Assembly (NCBI RefSeq): GCF_037975245.1
Contig: NC_092568.1
Location: forward strand, 3,288,001 to 3,352,000
Length of the DNA: 64,000 nucleotides
Reading direction: 5' to 3'
Origin: Apostichopus japonicus
Taxonomy: Eukaryota; Echinodermata; Holothuroidea; Aspidochirotida; Stichopodidae
In this document: positions 11,901-24,100 of the stretch, piece by piece
Layout: every line of letters starts with the position of its first letter
How positions within the stretch are numbered: position 1 is the first letter of the stretch
The notes under the pieces: generated by a model
Database searches by the model: none
Told to the model about the DNA's origin: nothing
The model's input: only the letters and a program-made list of their open reading frames with translations
Program-made: the position numbers and the translations under genes

Positions 11901-14900
11901 GTAGTTTTTTATTTTTTTATTTTCAACATAACATTTCCACCAGGCAAGTAACATGAGCACAAAGTGGTTTTGTTGGCTTTTTGCTATAGTGTCACAATAG
12001 ATTTAGAATACCACATGACAGTAAGTTACCTTTAGTACAAGTACCAACATCAAGCTAAGACCTACCACACTTTTCATAGCAGATGTTTCTAAGCCTAGCC
12101 TACTTTACATAAAGGAGTCAGGTTTCATTAACAGCGAACTGCACCCTGTTGGGATCAGGATAAATGATAGTGTTGCTGTGGTAATATTGAATCGGTGGGA
12201 TGTACAACAATATCAGGTACAATAAGCAATGACACCGAAAATGAGCTGCAGTAACTAAATACAAATTGGATTGTAAAATATGACACTCTGAAAACCCTAA
12301 GTTCAATGTTATATCGACCTCAACCTGTTTAGTAGTCTTTTACGATGAGTATGCAGGAACTTAACAGGAAAGCATTCCATGTTTTTCATCATCTGCAGAT
12401 GTTGTCCAAGCTCGTGTGCGGTCTCAACAAACCAAGGAAACAGTCTGTCCTTCCTCATGACTTTGTTAATGTCCTGTTTAGGGATCTACCTATTGTTAAA
12501 GTGTAAGTCCCTTGGATACAATATGGCATTTAAGCTACATTCTGAATTCCATTGTATACACATGTATACCAAAATGATAACTTTCCTAATTTTGCCTAAA
12601 TCATCACTTTCAGTTTTGACATGTTCCTACAATCACATTTTTATCACTAGCTACAGTATGTTTTGCCACAGATGTTAGCACTTTTCCTATTCCCATCTAC
12701 ATGCAATAGGCCTAAATACTGTCCCATGGATAATGGGTATCAGTCATTTTTGCATAGTCGCCATCCTACACATGAAATGTATAGCTCATACAGATACTGG
12801 CTCGTAGTCTACCCTCTTTGATCTCTTAGCCTATTTGATATAATAGTATAGAAACTTGATGTGCATATGAAGAAACAATCTGCAAAATGTCTGTGATTTT
12901 CATTTCTCAGAAAAGGAGATCAAGAGGGGGACTGTTATACCCCCTCCACCCCCACGACCCCCTCCACCCTAACGACCCCCTCCACCCCAACGACCTTGTT
13001 GGCTGGCTCTATAATCTGTCACTGGGATGAAGTTAAGACTTAGTAATTGGTAAATATTTTTCGAATAAGTTGTTAGAAGAGCAGATTTAAACTAATTTTG
13101 GACTCTCCTTTTACTAGTCGTGGTCTTGGAGGTAAACTCGGTGCCTCCGTTGCTGAGGGTCTGAATGCTGTCAATATGGGAGACCTCTTGCAATACTCTG
13201 AAGCTGAACTACAGGCAAAAGTTGGACCAAAATCAGGGTAAGAACATTTTGAAAGACAGAAGCATCCAAGCCAGGTTTGTGAGAAAAAGCCTGATTAAAG
13301 CCTGATCACTCCATTACAATAACAACTCCACCATTGAATATTAAATGCAATTACATTATGCCTAGCTTAATCTGCAGTTGACATTGTATAGACTTATGTT
13401 AGGCTATTCTTCCACTTATCAGACAGAAGTAAAGTGACCTTATTCTTCATGCTATGCAGCTGTTGTGACACTTATACAATAAAATAATTTCATCATCAGT
13501 ATTTGGTGATAAATCTGGTGATAAATCTTTTCAAGTTATTGGTCCCCGTCTCTGGAACCAGCTGCCTGTGGGTATTCGTGTGGCGGTTTCCGTCTCGGTC
13601 TTCAAAGGTCCCATGAAATTTTACATATTTATTTACTGAGCAGTAATGTTTGTATTTTTTTGCTTGTGTTTAGGATTGGTGTTTGTTTTAATTGTGTAGT
13701 TTATATTTGTTTCTGTAAAGCGCTGTGATCTTTTGTAGAGCGCTCTCTCAAATACATAGTAATAGTTATAATAATAATAATATTTTGGTTTCATCATCAG
13801 TATTTGGTTTTATCATCATTAGTTTGGTTTCACCATCTGTACTTGGTGTTTACCATCAGTGTGTGATATCATCAATAGTTTGGTTTTTATCATCAGTATT
13901 TGGTTTTTATCTTCAGTGTTTGGTTTTTATCATGAGTGTTTGGTTTTACCATCAGTATTTGGTTTCTATCATCAGTGTGTGATATAATAATTAGTTTGGT
14001 TTCATCATCAGTATTTGGTTTTTAACTTCAGTGTTTGGTTTTATCATCAGTGTTTGGTTTTTATCATCAGTGTTTGGTTTCATCATTAGTATTTGGTTGT
14101 TATCATCAGTGGTTGATATCATCATTAGTTTGGTTTCATCATCAGTATTTGGTTTTTATCTTCAGAGGAAGGGGACTCAGAGGGGTGCATGTCCTTCTTC
14201 TAAGAAATCAAAGTCTGATCCAAGTAACCAAACCAAACTTCACTCCTTCTTTAGTCAAAAATAAATATCGTAGCAAATGTGGGAGTGCTTTTCTACTTAC
14301 GTTTAAATTAAATTAATGAAGTAAGAAAGCAGGATTGCTTGAAAACCTCCGGCCAGCTTACCTCACAGGTGAAGGGGGGGAGGCACAATGTCTCAGGGAG
14401 GGCAAGTTTTATTCGTATGTAAGATAGTAGTTGATTAGAAAACATATTTTGTAAATAGGGAAAGGGAGGTTGCCATGCTATGGTAGGTGGTTGGCAGCCA
14501 ATTTCAAGGGCAAGTGGGAAACAGTTATGGAGGTGCCAGGGAGGTTAGACCTTATGAAGCTGTGTGCAAACATTTTATATATGTGTTTGTCCATTAAACA
14601 AGCTATTTATGAAGATTTGTTTATATATTTGCAGAACATACTGAAATTAATACATCTGAATGTTTAATAAAACTATCTTGGTGGAGGATTTAAGATTTAA
14701 TGCTGCCCTCTGTGGAGCCATAAGAACAAAATGATGAAAGTTAATAGACCCTTTCATATGTAATAAGATTTTGATATCAAATATAACAATTTTGTTTTCT
14801 GTTGCCCTTCAAGTTCAAATGGAAAAGATAGTATTCAACATTCTTTCTGACAGAATAATTAACTATGCTATGAGATGGGCATTTAATATATGCAAATATT

Positions 14901-17900
14901 ATATTTGTAGAAATTAAAGTTTTACTACTTAAGGGGGGAATACCAATACATACTTCTTCTGAATGAAGTTGCAACTAGTATGTGCAATATATATTCTACA
15001 GATGTTACTTTGAAATACATTTATCTTTCTTTGGTAAAACTATTTTGGACGTCAGTCTTTGGAAGAAATGTAATGTACACAATACCTCAGGAATCTATTT
15101 ATGAGAAATGAAAAGACAAAAGGCCTATCATGTTTGCTGCATTGTATGTTTTACAATAGTTCTGGGAAGATTGTGTGTGTGGGGGGGGGGGGGCTGGTGT
15201 GCCTATGTTATACACGGGAAGTTAAGTGACCAAAGAAGGTTGCAAACTAAGTAAGTGGTTTTATAAACTTTTCAATACAAATTTACTACCTCAATAATTG
15301 TGTACAATCCTTGTTTTTATTTGCAGTTTCAATGAATCATCTTAGTATTTAAATCCCATCCCTGTACCACTATTCCATTGCTTAATGTAATAATCTTATT
15401 AATATTGTTAATAATCACAATGAATGTATTCACAGAAGCTTGGATATATTAGGTATAAATTAAAGTTTTTTGTAACAGGGCTCAAATCAAGGATTGAGAG
15501 GGCAAAGCAATTTTTTTTAGTGCAAGTTAGAATTTGTCTTGGACTTTCACTTAAATGGCGGGTCACTACAGAAATTTTGCATCATTCAAATAGGCACGAG
15601 GCTATTTTCCAAAGTTTTGAATGGGCACCGAGGCAATTTTCATAAGTTTTAATGGGCACTGAGGCAGTTTCAGTAAAAGTGGAGAAAACAGGTACAGAAG
15701 TGACCATCGATTCATGAGATTGTTAGAAAAACCTTTAATTCCTTTTTTTCTGTAACAATATTGCGGGACAATTTCTGAGCCCTGACTTTGTTTGATTTTG
15801 TTTATTTGATTATGAAGGAGATGAGGGCACTTACGGTAACTAGATTAAAGGGACAGCAGTTGTTACCGTGGGTAAAGGATGATTTGGTTTCATCATCAGT
15901 ATTTGGTTTTTATCTTCAGTGTTTGGTTTTTATCATCATTAGTTTGGTTTCATCATCAGTATTTGGTGTTTACCATCAGTGTGTGATATCATAATTAGTT
16001 TGGTTTCATCATCAGTATTTGGTTTTTATCTTCAGTGTTTGGTTTTTATCATGAGTGTTTGGTTTTACCATCAATATTTGTTTTTTATCATCAGTGGTTG
16101 ATATCATCATTAGTTTGTTTCATCATCAGTATTTGTTTTTTATCATCAGTGCTTGGTTGTACAACATATGCAGAGGTTTTGAAAGTGAACCAGTCAGACC
16201 TCGTCAACTCCCCAAATCTGTTGGATGCAGCAAGAACTTCCTGGGTAGGAGCTGTCTGGATAAGGTTGAGAAGGTATGAAGACCAATATTAATTTAATAG
16301 GATAAGATATTAATTTAATAGGATAAGATTGGTCTTGTTGCTATTCAGTTATGTATTCATCTCATATTTGGGTGGATATATCTCTAAACAGATACTATAC
16401 TGACTAAGATGGTAAACAAGGGCATCTTGGAGTTACAAATGATATCCTTTTCCCCTTCAGTTCCTGAGATGATGTACATTATGTACATTTTATCTAATTT
16501 ACAATTACTGCCACTGGTTATTGGAAAAGGCATAAGTCCCATTCAGGAAGTCGATGAGGGAAATGTGTAATGCATTTTCATCCCTCTCATGCAAAACTCT
16601 GAACAAAGGATCCTCTCTAACTCCTACATTGCTGTCCACCTCTTTCCTTCTTTTGCTCGACAGTTTCAAGATGCAAGTGTCATCTGAATGTGTTTATCTT
16701 TCATCTGAACTCAAATAAGTTGTAATACTTATAAACATACTTGATGTTGGAATGTTTCAAAGATAATGTGTTGTATGTAACTCATTGTAATACATTTGCT
16801 GATGTGTCTTAATAAGCTTACTTGATATCAACATGTATCTAGTTATTTTGGAGCGTATTTCTTATGATTCTCATACAGTCACATAGGCTAACATTTTATT
16901 CAGTATCAGAATGCTCTGAGGCTACTGTAGTGCGCGTGTGTGTGTAAATACTCACATATTTCTGCAGTGTGTATATATCAGATAAGTTTGTATAAGTTTA
17001 TACATCTGACCTCACATAGAATAAACATATATGATATCAGAATGCATCTAGTACCTGTCGTGTGTGTGCATGCAAACGCCTGCCAATACACAATTGTTGC
17101 CATACTTTGTATACATCATATTCCACAAACCTTGTATAATTTTAGATATTTGACCTCACAGTTAGACTTTCTATTTTATAGGTCAGGTTCTGGCTCAGTC
17201 AGCTGTCAGAAGAAGTAGCCGAAAGATTACAAAAAGAGGAAACTCTGGTAAGTTTCAATTTCTCTTTAACTTTCCTTTCTTTCTGTGATTAATTTTCTGT
17301 ATTTCTTTTCCTTTGAGGTCTTAGACTTTTACATTTACTTTAAGCTAGAAATAAATTTCAGTCATATTTAGAACTTCGACATGCGAGGTTCAATCCGTTG
17401 CGGAATGTTATGTTATGATACAAGTCAGCTCCCCTGTAACTCATATCATACAACATGATACTTTAAGCTTCATTAAATATCATTATTAATGTTATACTTC
17501 AAATCATAATTTCTTCAACATTAATATTATAAAGATATAAATATGATCGTTATAACTAATTTCATATATTATTATATGATATATTATAATATAATGTTGT
17601 ATGGTTACACTTTACTGATAGACAGATTATCTTTACCAATGGCTGTACCTTTGTTTGATCTTAAAACCCTATTTTCTAATATTTCTGTTTAAGAAAATAT
17701 TGCTGCCACATCCTCCTCACATTATTTATGGTTTGTTTTTAGAATAACAGAGTGGCCAAGTCAATGTGCATATATGTTCGCCAACAAGGTAATTCACCTT
17801 CATCTGTGAGCCGATCCTGTGCCCTGCATGCCTATGATACTAATACACTCTCCAGAACGGCCATGTCTCTGATACAAGGGTTGAATCGTGCTGGAAGTCA

Positions 17901-19537
17901 CCAAGCAGCATGGTAATGTATAAGAACGGTATTTCAAGTTTAATAGACAGATTGATCGTAAATGAAACAAATAAATCCCTGTTATCTTCTATGGTAGAAA
18001 ATACCTCAGTACAGAGGGTGTTTAAGGACTCCTGATACACCAGTCAGGATTTAGTATAATTCATTGAAGTCATAGGATTCTGAACTATGAGACTGTACAA
18101 TAAATCCTGTAAGAAAGATTCCATTGTGTTTTCCACACTCTTACACACATGTGTTGTAATGTTCTATTAATATGAAAATAATATAAACTGTGTAGCAACT
18201 CCAGGGTCAAATTTAGCTTGTGGAGTGGAAGAAGAGGAGATTGGGAGGGAGGGGTGGAGGGAGTGGGGAGTTCAGAGGTTGGCGGATGCCATATGTGGGA
18301 AACCTTGATGTGGGCTTTGGCATAACCAGACTTAAAATAATTCGTAGGAAAACAAACCCAAACTCTCAAGCTGGACTAAATGTTGCATAATTTATAAACA
18401 ACAAAATGAAATCACCTTATTTTCATGATTGACTGCATTGTTCCATCTACAGATGGATTAATTATTGACTGTTATTGTTTTACATTGTGTGTTTTGTTTT
18501 ATTGCAGGTCCCCACCTATTATAAACCTTGGTCTATCTACTACAAAGTTTACAGATGTGCCACAGTATCGCGGAGACAATACCTCACTGGATAACTACTT
18601 CAGTATCCAGGGCGACGAGAAGCTTAAAGCAGAACCATCGAGTGCAGCCGGCGTGAAACCAACCAAGTCACAACATCAACTGGAAAACTTCTTTACAAGG
18701 AAAGAATCGGAAGGAAAGAAGAGAGAGGGAGAACAAAATATGACCTCAAACCAAAGTTCAAGCAAACAGGACCATATAGATGATGTTACACCAAATGGCA
18801 AGCTGGCACAGTACTTCACGAAATCACCAAATGTTAACAAGAAATGCATCAACGATGAAGACAGGACCTATGGAACATCTGAACATGGGAAACTGGAACC
18901 GAGAAATCATCACGGGGATGAATATGTTAAGGATGAAGGGCTCTGTGAAGAGAAGGTTTGGAATGGAGATAATGGTTGTGATAACTATGGTGATGAACTA
19001 GGACAAGATACTGTAGTTGATGAACCCACATACATGGCAGATGAACCCACGGGATCATCGAAAAGCTTCTTTAAAACTAAAGAAGCCGCTTTTCAAAACT
19101 CATCAGAGTTAAACCTTGTCAGTAACTCAAAAAACAAAGTTGAGAAGGAACTGGAAGAAGCTGAAATAAGTGATAATTCTTGTCTCTCCTTTCAAAATGC
19201 TCAGTCCAAAGATTTAGGAGGGGACGTGGAAAATCCACCTCAGTCCGATGAAACAGATTACGTGACTTGTGATCAGTGTCAAGATCAGATATCAGCTTGG
19301 GAACTACCAGAGCATTTAGACTTTCATGTTGCCATGGCAATCCAGGAGCAGGAGAATGGCGTCGGCATCTCCTCATCTTCATCCTCTCTCCTGGCTGCGG
19401 AGAGGAGGGGCAAACATGATAATACAAGAGCAGGAAAGAGGAAGGGGACTCAGAGGGGTGCATGTCCTTCTTCTAAGAAATCAAAGTCTGATCCAAGTAA
19501 CCAAACCAAACTTCACTCCTTCTTTAGTCAAAAATAA
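8865..19537 (+). CDS. POLH: DNA polymerase eta (Y-family translesion polymerase), complete gene, 10 coding exons
   Basis: Coding segments: 8865-8995, 9629-9763, 10205-10464, 11250-11404, 12399-12502, 13118-13237, 16150-16273, 17182-17247, 17743-17912, 18508-19537. All introns are GT-AG and the sum is 2295 nt, exactly 765 codons. The protein should insert bases opposite UV dimers at stalled forks. Visible features: catalytic D11 (LIDMDCF) and D114-E115 ([13 protein letters not shown]); Q36 and R59, matching human Q38 and R61; thumb ([11 protein letters not shown]); little finger ([15 protein letters not shown]); UBZ C676-x2-C679-x11-H691-x3-H695 with ubiquitin-contact D693; PIP boxes QHQLENFF (477-484) and C-terminal QTKLHSFF (754-761). 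Length is close to human (713 aa). An in-frame ATG at 8856 would add three residues. It converges on RasGRP and diverges from ASPP. Confidence 0.95.
9629..9763 (+). CDS. POLH: POLH exon 2 (residues 44-89)
   Basis: Acceptor cgacag|G, donor AA|gtaagc. Encodes [18 protein letters not shown], the fingers segment containing the arginine equivalent to human R61. Confidence 0.92.
10205..10464 (+). CDS. POLH: POLH exon 3 (residues 89-176), catalytic DE
   Basis: Acceptor aatcag|A, donor AG|gtaatg. Carries [13 protein letters not shown] with the D-E metal ligands. The 3' part ([12 protein letters not shown]) is a charged insertion where family members vary. An upstream in-frame ATG at 10116 is intronic. 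Confidence 0.92.
11250..11404 (+). CDS. POLH: POLH exon 4 (residues 176-227)
   Basis: Acceptor tccacag, donor AAG|gttcgt (weak beyond GT). Encodes [18 protein letters not shown] and CSAGIAHNK, the conserved palm end. Confidence 0.9.
12399..12502 (+). CDS. POLH: POLH exon 5 (residues 228-262)
   Basis: Acceptor atctgcag, donor GT|gtaagt. Encodes [20 protein letters not shown], the family's K-L-x-x-G-L-N-K-P block. Confidence 0.92.
13118..13237 (+). CDS. POLH: POLH exon 6 (residues 262-302), thumb
   Basis: Acceptor tttactag, donor GG|gtaaga (phase 2). Encodes [15 protein letters not shown], the helix-hairpin-helix thumb. The following intron contains the duplicated terminal block and the acceptor-derived minisatellite. 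Confidence 0.92.
13505..13790 (+). mobile_element. 3' end of a non-LTR (L2/CR1-like) retrotransposon
   Basis: The + strand encodes [18 protein letters not shown] then [11 protein letters not shown] and a stop. This is the C-terminal tail typical of invertebrate non-LTR reverse transcriptase ORFs (PRLWN-LP...FK..L). A 3'UTR with gtaaagcgctgtgatc and an (ATA)n tail ends near 13790. It is truncated at 5' and dead, and abuts the minisatellite. Confidence 0.75.
13791..14163 (+). repeat. Minisatellite of POLH exon 7 acceptor, left part
   Basis: About 17 degenerate units of roughly 20-21 bp with core tttttatcatcagtgtttgg. The core closely matches the real exon 7 acceptor and first exon bases (tttttatcatcag|TGCTTGGTTG at 16137-16159), so each unit resembles a 3' splice site. 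The array resumes at 15886 after an inserted block. Confidence 0.8.
14164..15885 (+). pseudogene. Intronic copy of the POLH terminal coding segment and 3'UTR
   Basis: This 1722-bp block repeats 19437-21161 in direct orientation. By eye the only difference is the poly-G run near 15181 (13 G) against 20454 (16 G). It contains the last 33 or so codons, including the PIP box and stop (14264), and the AATAAA at 14666. It sits inside the minisatellite in intron 6. The minisatellite's ttcag abuts it as a possible acceptor, but joining exon 6 (phase 2) there would read the copy out of the PIP-box frame. It is not a functional alternative end of the normal protein. Confidence 0.85.
15886..16149 (+). 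repeat. Minisatellite of POLH exon 7 acceptor, right part
   Basis: Continues the ~20-bp atcatcagt(a/g)tttggttt array and ends exactly at the functional exon 7 acceptor (tatcatcag, ending 16149). The last unit is the splice site in use. Confidence 0.8.
16150..16273 (+). CDS. POLH: POLH exon 7 (residues 302-343)
   Basis: Exon 6 GG joins T-GCT-TGG to give [11 protein letters not shown], aligning with human GSWLYAMCRG. Contains [17 protein letters not shown]. Donor AAG|gtatga. The boundary is supported by phase and homology although many similar CAG acceptors lie upstream. Confidence 0.9.
16285..16329. repeat. Two-copy 24-bp direct repeat
   Basis: attaatttaataggataaga occurs twice in tandem just inside intron 7. 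Confidence 0.8.
17182..17247 (+). CDS. POLH: POLH exon 8 (residues 344-365)
   Basis: Acceptor ttttatag, donor CTG|gtaagt, phase 0 both ends. Encodes [20 protein letters not shown], matching the little-finger helix W-x-L-x-x-L-x-x-E-L/V-x-x-R-L. Confidence 0.9.
17743..17912 (+). CDS. POLH: POLH exon 9 (residues 366-422)
   Basis: Acceptor gtttttag, donor TG|gtaatg. Encodes [16 protein letters not shown] and [10 protein letters not shown], equivalent to the human VSIRVQG...RCCALTRYD little-finger strands; the tryptophan codon is split at the donor. Confidence 0.9.
18508..19537 (+). CDS. POLH: POLH exon 10 (residues 422-764), regulatory tail
   Basis: Acceptor attgcag completes [15 protein letters not shown]. 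The tail is long, polar and probably disordered, with PIP-like motif QHQLENFF (477-484), FF clusters ([22 protein letters not shown]), a single UBZ (672-705), a basic segment and a C-terminal PIP box ending at K764. FF motifs of this kind bind PCNA or REV1 in vertebrate pol eta. Confidence 0.93.
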
Positions 19538-21161
19538 ATATCGTAGCAAATGTGGGAGTGCTTTTCTACTTACGTTTAAATTAAATTAATGAAGTAAGAA
19601 AGCAGGATTGCTTGAAAACCTCCGGCCAGCTTACCTCACAGGTGAAGGGGGGGAGGCACAATGTCTCAGGGAGGGCAAGTTTTATTCGTATGTAAGATAG
19701 TAGTTGATTAGAAAACATATTTTGTAAATAGGGAAAGGGAGGTTGCCATGCTATGGTAGGTGGTTGGCAGCCAATTTCAAGGGCAAGTGGGAAACAGTTA
19801 TGGAGGTGCCAGGGAGGTTAGACCTTATGAAGCTGTGTGCAAACATTTTATATATGTGTTTGTCCATTAAACAAGCTATTTATGAAGATTTGTTTATATA
19901 TTTGCAGAACATACTGAAATTAATACATCTGAATGTTTAATAAAACTATCTTGGTGGAGGATTTAAGATTTAATGCTGCCCTCTGTGGAGCCATAAGAAC
20001 AAAATGATGAAAGTTAATAGACCCTTTCATATGTAATAAGATTTTGATATCAAATATAACAATTTTGTTTTCTGTTGCCCTTCAAGTTCAAATGGAAAAG
20101 ATAGTATTCAACATTCTTTCTGACAGAATAATTAACTATGCTATGAGATGGGCATTTAATATATGCAAATATTATATTTGTAGAAATTAAAGTTTTACTA
20201 CTTAAGGGGGGAATACCAATACATACTTCTTCTGAATGAAGTTGCAACTAGTATGTGCAATATATATTCTACAGATGTTACTTTGAAATACATTTATCTT
20301 TCTTTGGTAAAACTATTTTGGACGTCAGTCTTTGGAAGAAATGTAATGTACACAATACCTCAGGAATCTATTTATGAGAAATGAAAAGACAAAAGGCCTA
20401 TCATGTTTGCTGCATTGTATGTTTTACAATAGTTCTGGGAAGATTGTGTGTGTGGGGGGGGGGGGGGGGCTGGTGTGCCTATGTTATACACGGGAAGTTA
20501 AGTGACCAAAGAAGGTTGCAAACTAAGTAAGTGGTTTTATAAACTTTTCAATACAAATTTACTACCTCAATAATTGTGTACAATCCTTGTTTTTATTTGC
20601 AGTTTCAATGAATCATCTTAGTATTTAAATCCCATCCCTGTACCACTATTCCATTGCTTAATGTAATAATCTTATTAATATTGTTAATAATCACAATGAA
20701 TGTATTCACAGAAGCTTGGATATATTAGGTATAAATTAAAGTTTTTTGTAACAGGGCTCAAATCAAGGATTGAGAGGGCAAAGCAATTTTTTTTAGTGCA
20801 AGTTAGAATTTGTCTTGGACTTTCACTTAAATGGCGGGTCACTACAGAAATTTTGCATCATTCAAATAGGCACGAGGCTATTTTCCAAAGTTTTGAATGG
20901 GCACCGAGGCAATTTTCATAAGTTTTAATGGGCACTGAGGCAGTTTCAGTAAAAGTGGAGAAAACAGGTACAGAAGTGACCATCGATTCATGAGATTGTT
21001 AGAAAAACCTTTAATTCCTTTTTTTCTGTAACAATATTGCGGGACAATTTCTGAGCCCTGACTTTGTTTGATTTTGTTTATTTGATTATGAAGGAGATGA
21101 GGGCACTTACGGTAACTAGATTAAAGGGACAGCAGTTGTTACCGTGGGTAAAGGATGATTT
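19437..21161 (+). repeat. POLH 3' end, source copy of the duplicated block
   Basis: Covers the last coding bases, the stop (19535-19537) and the 3'UTR. It is the probable donor of the intronic copy, because here the block is contiguous with the full exon 10. The sequence diverges from the copy at 21162. Confidence 0.85.
19939..19944 (+). terminator. Probable POLH polyadenylation signal AATAAA
   Basis: AATAAA lies about 400 nt after the stop in TTTAATAAAACTATC and is followed by GT-rich sequence. A second AATAAA overlaps the stop region (19533-19538) and is too early to be the main site. The same signal is duplicated at 14666-14671. Confidence 0.5.
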
Positions 21162-24100
21162 TTAGAGCATTACAGCAAGTATTAGTGACACTGAGTGCAA
21201 ACTGTGGTTGGTTGTCGGTTAATTCGAGCATGTTGTGAAATGAAGGTTAGGTTTGCTTTGGGTAAATTAAATATGTGTAGGCTGTTGATTGGTTCTTGGG
21301 TACACATTGGTGGAAAAGTAAAACAAGCATTATAAGTCAAACATGACATTGTTTGTGCTTAAATATTACTGTTAAATTCTGTCAGGATCGGAGAATAGTT
21401 GATATACTTTGCCTGATTTAGAAAGGTGCCAACTCAAATAGCATCTGAAAACAGTTCTCAGACACACTTCAAGCTATTCTGTTTTTCATATTCTAGTTCA
21501 CAAATGAACTTTAAATATCATTACAAGAAAGAATGCAACACAAAAGGAAGAAAAAAGACAAATTTCTTTTTAACAAAATTGAGACCCTTTAATAATTGAG
21601 TTTACATATCTATATACACAGAAAGTGAAAAATTATATTCAATTTTAGTTATTGTTCCGTGACAACACGGTCAAAAAATATCTTGTGCTTAGTTCTCTCT
21701 CAAAGTGTCCAGGAACTTCTGTCACTTTTTCATCTCATATCATAAGAAATATAATAAGAGTAATATTTACAAAATATCTTAATTTTCTGAGAAAACCAAA
21801 GTGCAGGAATGTGACAGCTTGACATTGCTGCTGCTGCAGAAAGCTCAATGTGAACCCAAATATTCTGGTCTATTCCCTTTTTGTTTTAATTATCTAAAAA
21901 CTGCGACCGATCTGTTCTTATTATTTATTAAAATCTTCCAAAGTGTTGCCCAGCTCTCTGACAATCAAATTTCACAAACATTACTTAGCCAATTAATGAA
22001 TACTTTGCATCAAAATACTTTTTGTCTTGAAGACCCAAAAGAATGAAAGAAAGGGGAAAAGTCGATACTAAGTTTTTACTGAAAGCAGAGTAAAAATGTT
22101 TTCACAGTGTTGTGTTTGGTCTGATGTCATATTCAGCAATTCTATAAAATTTCTTTACAGGCAATGCTTGGATACTTGACCGAGGGCCAGATGGGAAAGT
22201 TATATTTTTGAAGAGGTGGGCAGTCTTCAGTTTGAGGTCATCAAACAGGATGATATGAAATTGTTTGATATGCTTAAAAGTATGGATACTAATGGCTTTT
22301 GATTTTCTCCAATACTCGTATCACTCTTGTGATGAAAAATAAAAACCTAAACGTATCTTAACACTACAATAGGACAAAATTTCTAAGTACATGTGGGCTT
22401 AAATTTGGGACCAAAGATAACTTCCTTCTATTTCTAGAGTACAGGGCTTCTGACAACATCACATCAATTATTCCCATGGGGGTGTGATGAAGCCATCGGT
22501 GACCATTTCAAAACCACTGAACATTGTTCTGACCCCTCCCCCCCCCCCTCCCCTGCATTCCCCCCTCGCCCCAACACACACACCTTTGCATATAGTATTA
22601 AACAAAACTTTTCTACAGACGAATGGAAAACAAGAGCTGGCTATCCCAGCAGAGTTTTGTATTTTTGAGCGAACCTTGAAGCTTTTGTAAACAACTTTGA
22701 CGCCTATTAAAGTATGTAATTCCTTCTCTCTGCAGTTTTGCATTAGTTCAATCTCATTCAGAATCTACTAAAATGCTTACTGTTGAAATAGAGAGTTTGC
22801 AATGAGAACAAACTATACACTTTTGTGGAGATCTACAATCATAAAAACCAGAACTTCCGTAAAGCATGGTTCAACGTTTGATTCCCAATTATCAATGTTT
22901 CGGTATAAACAAACAGAATCCTTTTTTTTCTTCTGAGGTCACGTTTTTGGGTGTGTGAAATAATGTAGACTAAATACTTATAATGGATGGCAATGTACCT
23001 GCAAACATTACTACACATAATCTTGAATTCTTCAACACAAATAGGCAATTTATTTCTCCCCACCCCTCCCCCCTCACAAACCCCACCCCAAAACACCTCA
23101 GCTATTACTGGCCTTGTACAGAGTAATTGTTCCTGTTTAACAAAAACATGGAATGAAATTTTTCCAAGTATACAAAATATAGGGCTATCAACAATTGATT
23201 AATATATGTTGTTTTGTGTGTTCAAAGTAGATTGAAACTCTCAGGATTCAAAGTATTTGATGGTTCTTGTTTCCTGTCTTAAAAGTAAACTAATAAATGT
23301 AGATGTTCCTGGTATAAAAATTGCCTCATTTGTAATTTTTCTACTATTGCAGGGCCTTTCAAGTGAAGCAAAAAACAACCATTACTTGTTGGTTCCAAAA
23401 TTCAGTGATGTGTCCTCCTGTGGTCACAACAACGATACTTTGTTTGGTCAAAATTATGCAAGTAAAAATACCAAAACTACAAAAGTTTCTTTTAAGCTTA
23501 TAAAAAATATGTGTCCTTCACCCTACCTAGCATTTATTGGTGTGTCACAATGTTATCCCTCATTGTGCTTCTGATTATTTAAATCACTTCATTTTGAGAC
23601 TGATACTCTGGAGAAACAATTGCAACAGCTCTGAATCCTGAATGGCCAATGCCCTCCATATGCTGATTTGCTTTATAATTTAATTCCTTTGTTCTAATCC
23701 ATTCATTTCATCAATTTCCTTTTATGAACAGCCTTGCCAAACTTTGACTACGACTCGAACCAGAAAATTATTCATAATATTTCTTACAAACTTGATATTG
23801 TTTGGTCATACATATTTCAAAGTGTTTATTTCTGCATAATATTTTATGTTCGCCTTATAATTTCTATCAGCTATAAATGTTTTTGTTTTAATAGTTAGTT
23901 ACCATAATTTCTGATTAATCGGGATTGTCCGTATTTGCCAAGAAAGCTTATTGTCCTCTCCCAAAGTGGCGGTTATATTAAAGGTACCATGTCTGGATGC
24001 TTGACTTTCCAAGCAAAGAATTCCAACCAATCAGGCAACCCACAAAACATTCATATTCCTGTTACAACATGAATACAAAAAATGACTCTATTTTCCTCAC

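Noticed and set aside
14031-14264. Frame joining the minisatellite to the PIP-box peptide
   Set aside because: It fuses repeat translation with the duplicated tail. Splicing from exon 6 into the copy's ttcag acceptor gives another frame.
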